Assembly (NCBI GenBank): GCA_001801515.1
Contig: MGXX01000018.1
Coordinates: 1 to 47,610, forward strand
DNA from: Gammaproteobacteria bacterium RIFCSPHIGHO2_12_FULL_38_11
GTDB taxonomy: Bacteria > Pseudomonadota > Gammaproteobacteria > Coxiellales > Coxiellaceae
Direction: 5' to 3'
DNA length: 47,610 nucleotides
A model generated the notes under the pieces. The model did not search any database, had not been told where the DNA came from, and saw nothing but the letters and a program-made list of their open reading frames with translations. Within the stretch, counting starts at the first letter, position 1. Each line of letters opens with the position of its first letter. Both the position numbers and the translations under genes were made by a program. Below, piece by piece: positions 40,630 through 47,610 of this stretch.

Positions 40630-42483
40630 ATGGCGGTACATAGCTCAAAGATTATTTATCTTGATGGAACCAGGCTTTATCGCGCAATTGTAGCCGGCAT
40701 TCGCCAAGTTATTTCAAAACAAGAATACTTAAACAGCATCAATGTTTTCCCCGTTCCTGATCGTGACACAGGGACCAATATGGCACTCACTTTGAACGCC
40801 ATTTTAGAAGGCACCTATGCACGCCGCAGTATCACCATTCATGAATTACTTGAGTCAGTTGCCAACTCAGCATTAAATGGCGCACGCGGCAACTCCGGCG
40901 CAATTTTAGCCCAATTTTTTCAAGGCTTAAGTGAAGGCGCTAAAACCGTCAACAAAGTTATGACAACAAAAAACTTTGTCGCTGCCATTGGAACGGCTGT
41001 TAATTTTGCTCACAAAGCATTATCACAACCAAAAGAAGGCACCATTCTCACCATTTTAAGAGATTTTTCCGATGAAATTATGCATCAACAATTGGAAAAT
41101 AATGAATTAGATTTTGTTGACTTATTATATTGCGGTATTCAACGCGCTAAAAAATCTTTACAACACACCACAATACAATTAAAAGAATTAAAAAGTGCCG
41201 GTGTGGTTGATGCAGGCGCACAAGGCTTTGTGGAATTTTTAGGTGGCATTTATCAATTTGTCGTCAATGGCTCCATCAAACAATTACAAGAAGATTTAGT
41301 TGCAATTCCCATCATTGAATCACATGACGATACACCACACGAAATCGATGAGCGTTTTCGTTTTTGTACGGAATGTTTAATCAACAAACACGGCGATAAA
41401 TTAATTGATCAAGATGAATTACGTCAACGCCTAGATGAAATTGGCGAAAGCTTAATTGTCGCCGGTTCTGAATCGAAAACAAAAATCCATATCCACTCCA
41501 ATGACCCCAGCAAAGTATTTTCGGTTTGTCGAGAATATGGCGATACTTCAGGTGAAAAAGCAGATGATATGATTAAACAGCAAAAATCTTATATTAATCG
41601 TAAAAATACAGTTGCAATATTAACGGATTCCGCCGCTGATTTACCCTCTGACATTATTTCAAAATATAATATTCATGTTGTTCCCATTTTAATTAATTTT
41701 GGACAGCAAACTTTTCTTGATAAAATATCAATGACTTCTGAAGAATTTCATCAAGCATTGAAAAATAAATCAACTCATCCAACCACTTCTCAACCGAGTT
41801 TCGGTGATTTTCATCGCCAATATCAATATTTGTCTACCCATTTTGACGCGATTATTGCATTACACATTCCACGACCGATTAGTGGCACACTCTCTGCCTC
41901 AGAAAAAGCAGCTGAGAAATTAAAAGATCAAACACAAATCACAGTAATTGACACAACTAATGTATCTGCTGGGCAAGGTTTAATTGCTTTATATGCAGCA
42001 GAAGCTGCTCTTGCAGGTTATTCGCACGACGATATCATCACCCTTACAAATGATATTATTCAAAAAACAGAATTTTATGCTGCCATTACGCAACTTGATT
42101 TTTTAGTACATGGCGGCCGACTACCAGTAAAATTAAAATATTTATTAGATTTTTTTAAATTAACACCGATGATAGCCGCTTCAAAAGATGGGAAAGTAAA
42201 ACCCCATCGACTATTATTGGGCAGGAAAAATTTGTCTCATAAATTATTTAAATTCACAAAGAAAAAAATCGACCTTAATAAAAAATATCGCTTTTCTATC
42301 GTTCATTCTGATTTGGAAAATGAAGCGTATCAGCTAGTAACGTTGCTAAAACATAAATTTCCAGATCAAATAGATCAGGTTTTTGTGTTGCCGTGTTGTG
42401 CCAGTTTGGCTGTGCATGCAGGACCGGGCGCACTCGGAATTGCGATTCAGGAATACATTGCGTTAAACAATGATGTCAGATAA
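40630..42483 (+). CDS. Fused DAK2 (FakA-like) and DegV (FakB-like) protein
   Basis: 617 aa. Residues 1-200: DAK2/DhaL kinase domain with NVFPVPDRDTGTNMALTL (family consensus PDGDTGTN; Arg replaces Gly here) and GARGNSGAILAQF. Residues ~235-325: FakA middle domain (FCTECLI, THIHSNDP-like IHIHSND). Residues ~330-615: DegV fatty-acid-binding domain (ILTDSAADLPSD, HIPRPISGTLSA, LDFLVHGGRL). In Gram-positives, separate FakA and FakB phosphorylate exogenous fatty acids; the fusion suggests the same activity in one chain (inference). A GGAGG lies 10-12 bases before the ATG. Confidence 0.9.
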   Translation: MAVHSSKIIYLDGTRLYRAIVAGIRQVISKQEYLNSINVFPVPDRDTGTNMALTLNAILEGTYARRSITIHELLESVANSALNGARGNSGAILAQFFQGLSEGAKTVNKVMTTKNFVAAIGTAVNFAHKALSQPKEGTILTILRDFSDEIMHQQLENNELDFVDLLYCGIQRAKKSLQHTTIQLKELKSAGVVDAGAQGFVEFLGGIYQFVVNGSIKQLQEDLVAIPIIESHDDTPHEIDERFRFCTECLINKHGDKLIDQDELRQRLDEIGESLIVAGSESKTKIHIHSNDPSKVFSVCREYGDTSGEKADDMIKQQKSYINRKNTVAILTDSAADLPSDIISKYNIHVVPILINFGQQTFLDKISMTSEEFHQALKNKSTHPTTSQPSFGDFHRQYQYLSTHFDAIIALHIPRPISGTLSASEKAAEKLKDQTQITVIDTTNVSAGQGLIALYAAEAALAGYSHDDIITLTNDIIQKTEFYAAITQLDFLVHGGRLPVKLKYLLDFFKLTPMIAASKDGKVKPHRLLLGRKNLSHKLFKFTKKKIDLNKKYRFSIVHSDLENEAYQLVTLLKHKFPDQIDQVFVLPCCASLAVHAGPGALGIAIQEYIALNNDVR

Positions 42484-42499
42484 ATAAGGAACATGCACT

Positions 42500-43783
42500 C
42501 TATATTAACGCAACCAACGCCTTTTCCAATTCCCACGCCTGAACATGTCGTATGCCATTTTTAAATGGGAAAGAAAAATCATCTAAGGAAACAACCCATT
42601 TCGGCCAGTTGTCTTTTATTTTTTCTAAATTACCATATTCTCTGAGAATAACATCATCACTATGCAGTAAATAAGCAACCTGCAAATAAATTATCTGTTG
42701 GTTTTTCTCAGCAATAAAATCAATCTCAAGCTGATAAATATTACCAACATAAACTTGGTAACCCGCTTGCAATAAAGCAATATAAACAAAATTTTCCAAA
42801 CGTCTCGTCACATTATTGTCGAATGTATTTTGCAAAAAATTACTAAAACTTAAATCATTGAGATAATATTTCCGCTCTCCTTCTAATATTTTCTTTCCCC
42901 TTAAATCAAAACGACGAGCAGAATGAATTAAAAAAGTTAATTCAATGTAATGAATATAATTTGTTAGCGTTACTACATTAACAGATATCTTTTCTGACTT
43001 TATTTTTTTTGCAATTGCGTTAAATGAAAATAATTTTCCTGTATTATCCATTAAAAAATCAAGTAACAATAATAATAATTTTGGATTTTTTATCTGAAAT
43101 CGCTTTACAATATCATTCATCATAACACTGTCTTTTAGTGCGGATACATATGAAATTTTTTGATGCCTCTCCGTGAGAAAAAACAACTCGGGTAATCCAG
43201 AGCTGTCAATGTATGTCACAAGCGATTCCCGAGACACTGCTATATCAAAGTAGCCACAATATTCAGAAAATGAAAATGGGTAAATAAAAAGTTCAATATA
43301 GCGTCCTGTAATGTAGGTTGCCAATTCTGTGCTAAGCAAATTTGCATTAGAACCCGTTAGAAAGAATTCAATTTCATATCGCTCATTAGATAAAAAACTA
43401 TTAACCGTCACTTCCCAGTTTTCAATTTCTTGAATTTCATCTAAAAAAATATATACTTTTCCAGATGGTTTTAATTGCTGAAAATAATATTCAATTGCAC
43501 TAATTAATTGTTCGTGTGTTTTTATCCATTGCAACTCATGTAATTCAAAATTGAGAAAAAAAATATTTTGTTTAGCAGTATTTATTTCTAACAAACGGCT
43601 GATCATTTGTTTCAATATCGTTGATTTTCCACAGCGCCTTTGTCCAACCAACACTTTCACCAAATTATTACCCAAATAACCAATCAGTAAATTAAGATAG
43701 GATTGCCGAATATAGGACAACTTTTTGGGCGGGTTTTGCCAATAGTTTACTTTTTCAAGTAACTTAAACTGTTCGTCATTCAT
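42500..43783 (-). CDS. AAA-family ATPase with DUF4143 domain
   Basis: 427 aa. Walker A GQRRCGKST (about residue 47-55) and Walker B VYIFLDEIQEIENW, followed by a sensor LTGSNA, are typical of the AAA_14 family. The C-terminal DUF4143 part has a PD-(D/E)XK-like pattern: LENFVYIALLQAGYQVYVG, then EIDFIAEK and IIYLQVAY. These ATPases are frequent in archaea and host-associated bacteria and are often mobile; cellular role unknown. Its short upstream region contains an AT-rich palindrome and direct repeat. Confidence 0.9.
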   Translation of the reverse strand: MNDEQFKLLEKVNYWQNPPKKLSYIRQSYLNLLIGYLGNNLVKVLVGQRRCGKSTILKQMISRLLEINTAKQNIFFLNFELHELQWIKTHEQLISAIEYYFQQLKPSGKVYIFLDEIQEIENWEVTVNSFLSNERYEIEFFLTGSNANLLSTELATYITGRYIELFIYPFSFSEYCGYFDIAVSRESLVTYIDSSGLPELFFLTERHQKISYVSALKDSVMMNDIVKRFQIKNPKLLLLLLDFLMDNTGKLFSFNAIAKKIKSEKISVNVVTLTNYIHYIELTFLIHSARRFDLRGKKILEGERKYYLNDLSFSNFLQNTFDNNVTRRLENFVYIALLQAGYQVYVGNIYQLEIDFIAEKNQQIIYLQVAYLLHSDDVILREYGNLEKIKDNWPKWVVSLDDFSFPFKNGIRHVQAWELEKALVALI

Positions 43784-43798
43784 ATTGATCCCCTAATC

Positions 43799-43853
43799 AT
43801 GAAAATATAGCATACTATATTTTCATTTGAAATATTTATGAATATATAGCATA
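43799..43853. promoter_or_regulatory. Palindrome plus direct repeat upstream of the ATPase gene
   Basis: A perfect 12-bp inverted repeat (ATGAAAATATAG, spacer CATA, complement) at 43799-43826. Its left half plus spacer, ATGAAAATATAGCATA, recurs with one change at 43838-43853. The site begins 15 bp upstream of the ATPase start and looks like a repressor operator with a second half-site. Confidence 0.55.
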
Positions 43854-44004
43854 TCGTTTAAATGATTGGCAATTAAACCTAACGTAAGATACTGTTTGAA
43901 TATAGATAAATCAATGTGTTACGAGATTCGTCCGATCAATTTGTTGTTTAAGTTTTCAAAATATGAAACTATTCAACCCATAAAAGTGAAAATGGACAAT
44001 AACC

Positions 44005-45825
44005 ATGCTCCAACTCAACCAAATCACCCTCCGACGTGGCGCAAAAGTATTGCTGGAAGAAGCATCCATGCGTCTTGATGTCGGCTATAAAGCCGGTTTG
44101 ATTGGCAGAAATGGCGCGGGAAAAACATCATTATTTAAATTAATCATGCGTGAATTACACGAAGACCAGGGTGAATTTTTTGTTCCCAACGCTTGGAAAA
44201 TAGCGCATTTAGCGCAGGAATTGCCGGAAACGGATGAATTGGTTTTGGCTTATGTACGTTCCGGTGATACACAATGGGTTGAGATCCAAGAAAAAATTTT
44301 ACAAGCCGAAAAAAATAATGACGGTTTATTACTGGGAACTTTATATGGCGATTTGGATGCCATTGATGGTTATCGCATTGATGCACGTGTTGCAGTGATT
44401 TTAAATGGGCTCGGATTTACTGAAGATCAATTTGAAAGACCCGTCAAATCATTTTCCGGCGGCTGGCAAATGCGTTTGCAATTAGGCCGCGTGTTAATGT
44501 CGAAAGCCGATTTATTATTACTAGATGAACCAACCAATCACTTGGATTTAGAAAGTATTGCTTGGCTGACGCAATGGGCAAAATCATGCACGTCAACCAT
44601 GGTTGTGATTTCACATGACCGTTATTTTTTAGATGAGGTAACGACACACACCATTCAATTAGCCAATCAGAAATTAAAATTGTGGCAAGGTAATTATTCT
44701 TCTTTTGCAACGCAGTTTTCGGACAGTTTGTTATTGCAAGAAAAAATGAATGCGAAAATATTAAAAAAGCGCGCACATTTACAAAAATTTGTTGACCGTT
44801 TTAAAGCCAAAGCATCCAAGGCCAAACAAGCACAAAGCCGTGTAAAAGCAATGGAAAAAATGCAAAAAACAGTTGACTGGCAAGAAGAAGAAAATATTAC
44901 GTTTGATTTCTTTGAATCAAAACCAACCGGTTATCCAACCATTTCTATTAGAGCCAACTGTGGTTACGGCGATAAAACTATTTTAAGAAATGTGAGTTTA
45001 AATTTAAGTGAAGGCGATCGCGTCGGTGTTATTGGTGTCAACGGCAGCGGCAAATCCACTTTATTAAAAACTATTTCACAAAAATTAGCGGTTACCGAAG
45101 GTGAAATTAATTTTCATCCGCAAACACAGATCGGTTATTTTTCTCAGCAACAAGTGGATATGCTGCATTTAGATGAAACGCCGCTTTATCATTTTCGAGA
45201 ACAATTTACCGATATCACAGAAACACAGGCCCGTGGATTTTTAGGCCGTTTTGGATTTAAAGGCAAACGGGTATTTGAAAAGGTATCTGTTTTTTCGGGC
45301 GGCGAAAAAGCACGTTTGGCATTGGCACTCATGATTTGGAGCCGACCTAACGTATTATTGCTCGATGAACCGACTAATCACTTAGATATGCATATCCGCG
45401 AATCGTTAATTATGGCTTTAGAAGAATATACCGGTGCTTTATTATTAGTTTCACATGATCGTTACTTTATTGAATGCTGTGTTGATTCATTATGGTTAGT
45501 GGAACATGGTGGCGTTACACATTACGATGGCAATTTAGCGGATTATGAAGCATCACAATTAGCAGTCCTTTCACCCTCAAATAATAAAAAAGCAACGCCA
45601 AAAATACTCGACAATGAAACAAAAAAAGAAATTCTGCAGATTGAGCGCGATATTTTAGCACTGGAAAAAAAACTGAAAAAAGTTGAAAAAGAATTAGCGG
45701 ACCCATTGATTTATGAAAACAATAAAAAAGAAGCGTTACGTGAATTGATGCAGCAACAAGGTGAGTTGAAAAAAGAAATTTCAGCTAAAGAAAAAGAATG
45801 GCTGAAATTGTCTGAAAATCCTTAG
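44005..45825 (+). CDS. yheS: ABC-F ATPase, YheS type
   Basis: 606-aa soluble protein with two ABC domains and no membrane part. First domain: Walker A GRNGAGKTS, signature SFSGGWQMRL, Walker B LLLLDEPTNHLDLE. Linker with the basic helix RFKAKASKAKQAQSRVKAM. Second domain: GVNGSGKST, FSGGEKARLAL, LLLDEPTNHLDMH. A coiled coil ends the protein (from about 525). Sequence and linker match YheS better than Uup or EttA. ABC-F proteins act on the ribosomal E site during translation. GGA precedes the ATG. Confidence 0.92.
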   Translation: MLQLNQITLRRGAKVLLEEASMRLDVGYKAGLIGRNGAGKTSLFKLIMRELHEDQGEFFVPNAWKIAHLAQELPETDELVLAYVRSGDTQWVEIQEKILQAEKNNDGLLLGTLYGDLDAIDGYRIDARVAVILNGLGFTEDQFERPVKSFSGGWQMRLQLGRVLMSKADLLLLDEPTNHLDLESIAWLTQWAKSCTSTMVVISHDRYFLDEVTTHTIQLANQKLKLWQGNYSSFATQFSDSLLLQEKMNAKILKKRAHLQKFVDRFKAKASKAKQAQSRVKAMEKMQKTVDWQEEENITFDFFESKPTGYPTISIRANCGYGDKTILRNVSLNLSEGDRVGVIGVNGSGKSTLLKTISQKLAVTEGEINFHPQTQIGYFSQQQVDMLHLDETPLYHFREQFTDITETQARGFLGRFGFKGKRVFEKVSVFSGGEKARLALALMIWSRPNVLLLDEPTNHLDMHIRESLIMALEEYTGALLLVSHDRYFIECCVDSLWLVEHGGVTHYDGNLADYEASQLAVLSPSNNKKATPKILDNETKKEILQIERDILALEKKLKKVEKELADPLIYENNKKEALRELMQQQGELKKEISAKEKEWLKLSENP

Positions 45826-45958
45826 GGACGTGCACGGAATAACTTTTACAACTGACGCCCCAGATTGGCGTTAGATTGATGTATTCTGATTGAGGAAATG
45901 TGGTAACAGCCACCCCCTTTAAAAAGACGTCGTCGCATTAATCGCGAACTTGATTTCC

Positions 45959-46323
45959 CCCTTTTTCAAACATGGGTATCTACACAAGTCAGAAATGCGA
46001 TGAACTTGAAAGTTGAGACACGCGTGGAGCTCGCCTCTAAACACGCGATAAATTTCCAAAAACAATAGTGTGCTGTGATTAATGAAGTTGAACAAGGCAA
46101 TGCGAGCGGAACAAGTGTTGCGAACATGTTTGCGCTGCAAAAAAATATTGCAATGCATAATTCTTCGCATCACTTGTTCCGCTTTTGTATTTTTCAAGAT
46201 CATCGAATGCCAAAAAATGTGCTTTTATCAATAATATCGCACGTTATACAACGCTTCACGCGTGTCTCCACTTCAAGTTCATCGCATTTCTGACTTGTGT
46301 AGATATCCATGTTTTTCAAAGGG
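45959..46323. repeat. 365-bp palindromic element
   Basis: Terminal arms 45959-46026 and 46257-46323 match as inverted repeats over about 67 bp with few differences (core TCTACACAAGTCAGAAATGCGATGAACTTGAA). The inside is also inverted: AGCGGAACAAGTG at 46105 faces its complement CACTTGTTCCGCT at 46171. The flanks of the 560-bp gap between yheS and the surface protein (45826-45958, 46324-46385) show no gene. Small reading frames inside the element are by-products of the palindrome. Confidence 0.75.
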
Positions 46324-46385
46324 TGTGAAATTAAAACACTTCGTTCGCAAAGAGGTAAAGGAACAAAGGGGAAAAGGGTCCAGGC

Positions 46386-47610
46386 TCAATATGTTAAAGC
46401 CCTAGAACAACGCACTCGAAAGTTGTCGCTCTTACCATCCTGGTTCTGGTTGCCATCGTCGAAAAACTGGTCCCACGCGCCGTTGCTACTGAACTCGGTA
46501 GAACTCCAATAGATTCCAGAGCTGGCCATGCTAATATCGCTTCTATTGGTATACATCTGATTTAGTTCACTGCTATCGCCAGAAGGCAAATACCAATTGG
46601 TATAACTGTTTTCTGTTAAGGCAATACATAAGCCTGCCGCATAAGCATTTCTACTCGCTGAAATGCCATCTTCATACTGCACAATTTTAACAGTATTGCC
46701 CTGTCCGCCATTGGTAGTATCAGTTGCACCGGTTGTGTTGGAACCAGTTGTAGTCCAAGGGATGCTAGTAGATTGATCCGCACTTGCCACTGCTTTGACG
46801 AGATTACAGGAAGTGTTGGTTGCAAAAACAAAATTGGCACTGCCAGAAGGAGTGAGATCATCACCCACTAAAGGAAGAGATACACCTGATGCTTCATTGC
46901 CCACAACCACGCTGCCAAGAGCGGTTGTCCCACCCCAGCCTAATAAAAGATTTCCACTCCCTGTAGTTGCAGTACCTGCTGTCAAGCTAATAAAACAAAT
47001 CTGATTTTGCGCCAATGATGCAGGACAATTTGAAGCGCTGGCTGTCACACCAGTTAAGGCACTGGCATCGACTGTGATGTTTGTCACAGCGCTGGCGGCA
47101 TTGTTGGTTACCAGTAAAAGTTCTGGAACAGTGCAACTGCCAACCAGCATCAAAGAGGCGTTGCTGGGTGAAGGACTATTAGGCGTTGAATAAACAGTGA
47201 GGCTCAAAGGTGCGATGGGAATAGAAAGCGTATTGGTATTATCAGCTAAGATTGAAAGCGTTTGTGCTGAATCAGGCGTTGCTGTCGTAGTAAATATCAT
47301 CGTGCAACTGGCAGCGGCTGCAAGACCCGATGAACAATTATTGGTAGCAAGTGTTATGCCAGCGGGTAAACTACTAGGCGCAATGGCATTTGCCGCAATA
47401 CTGCCATCGTTGGTGATAGTCAATGTGCTTCTTGCTGTTCCATTGCCATTAAAAGTAAATAATAAATCAGCGGTGTTAGCGCTGATCGTGGTGGTTGAAA
47501 CATAAGTATACCCACCTGAACTCGTTGCAGTACCTCCTGCAGTGGTGACTGCTACGTCTACTGCCCCTGCGGCATGGGCGGGTGTGGTGGCGGTGATTTG
47601 TGTTGCACTG
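46386..47610 (-). CDS. Surface protein with IPT/TIG repeat and C-terminal Lcl-type DUF1566 domain (5' end outside window)
   Basis: The frame is open to the window edge, so at least 407 residues are seen and the N-terminus is missing. First visible part: SATQITATTPAHAAG followed by TSSGGYTYV, the usual end of an IPT/TIG immunoglobulin-like domain. Then come about 200 residues of Ala/Thr/Ser-rich beta-type segments (NCSSGLAAAASCTM, NCPASLAQNQICFIS). The last ~150 residues form a DUF1566 domain as in the Legionella collagen-like adhesin Lcl: NWYLPSGDSSELNQMY, GIYWSSTEFS, FRVRCSRAL. Probably a secreted or surface adhesin. Its GC content is visibly higher than that of its neighbours. Confidence 0.85.
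   Translation of the reverse strand, partial: SATQITATTPAHAAGAVDVAVTTAGGTATSSGGYTYVSTTTISANTADLLFTFNGNGTARSTLTITNDGSIAANAIAPSSLPAGITLATNNCSSGLAAAASCTMIFTTTATPDSAQTLSILADNTNTLSIPIAPLSLTVYSTPNSPSPSNASLMLVGSCTVPELLLVTNNAASAVTNITVDASALTGVTASASNCPASLAQNQICFISLTAGTATTGSGNLLLGWGGTTALGSVVVGNEASGVSLPLVGDDLTPSGSANFVFATNTSCNLVKAVASADQSTSIPWTTTGSNTTGATDTTNGGQGNTVKIVQYEDGISASRNAYAAGLCIALTENSYTNWYLPSGDSSELNQMYTNRSDISMASSGIYWSSTEFSSNGAWDQFFDDGNQNQDGKSDNFRVRCSRALTY

Noticed and set aside
46075..46293. Open frames on both strands in the 365-bp palindrome
   Set aside because: They mirror each other because the DNA is palindromic; no initiation signals or recognisable protein.

Overview
The window looks like a chromosomal segment of an AT-rich gammaproteobacterium, most likely from the Legionellales (Coxiella/Legionella relatives). 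The grounds are blocks of conserved housekeeping genes in gammaproteobacterial order: murJ-ribF-ileS-lspA-ispH, rplU-rpmA-obgE with divergent ispB, surE-nlpD-rpoS, and pyrG-kdsA-eno-ftsB-ispD. Further grounds are a surface protein ending in a Lcl-type DUF1566 domain, a fused DAK2-DegV protein, and several lineage-specific proteins of effector-like character. Assignment to a genus is not possible from the sequence alone.

Layout. 1-6 kb (minus strand): kdsB, a Trm112/YcaR-like small protein, an unrecognised 292-aa protein, gltX, a secreted S1/P1-type nuclease and a membrane-anchored FMN glutamate-synthase-domain protein. 6.1-9.7 kb (plus): a tightly overlapping operon of sohB, a HEPN/MNT toxin-antitoxin pair, a CDF metal exporter and oxyR. 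9.8-16.4 kb is accessory: two proteins sharing a C-terminal domain and a 16-bp upstream palindrome, a decayed gene between them, a predicted secreted seven-bladed beta-propeller, an epimerase-MarR pair, a 172-bp palindromic element and an unrecognised protein. 16.4-24.6 kb (mostly minus): ispH, lspA, a phage-type Bro-N gene, ileS, ribF, murJ and one small plus-strand membrane protein. 24.7-27 kb: a three-gene membrane/epimerase operon. 27.2-38.3 kb: ribosomal, cell-envelope and central-metabolism genes. 38.4-45.8 kb: an M20 peptidase, a YgfX-like protein, a broken secreted gene with tandem repeats, the DAK2-DegV protein, an AAA/DUF4143 ATPase and the ABC-F protein YheS. 45.8 kb to the end: a 365-bp palindrome and the 3' part of a large surface protein.

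The most unusual content is repetitive. First, a family of about 32-bp hairpin-plus-tail elements occurs at seven places, all in the same orientation. It sits inside the coding frames of ileS and obgE, where it is read in two different frames, and supplies the stop codon of kdsA. This resembles the Rickettsia palindromic elements in behaviour, though not in sequence as far as I can tell. Second, four unrelated long palindromes (79, 114, 172 and 365 bp) lie in intergenic regions; the 114-bp one runs into obgE and provides its last codons and stop. Together these suggest active or recent invasion by small non-autonomous palindromic elements.

Functionally the housekeeping genes cover Kdo supply for LPS (kdsA, kdsB), isoprenoid synthesis (ispB, ispD, ispH), lipoprotein processing (lspA), peptidoglycan lipid II export and division (murJ, ftsB, nlpD), translation (gltX, ileS, rpsT, rpmA, rplU, obgE, yheS), stationary-phase control (rpoS, surE) and oxidative stress (oxyR).
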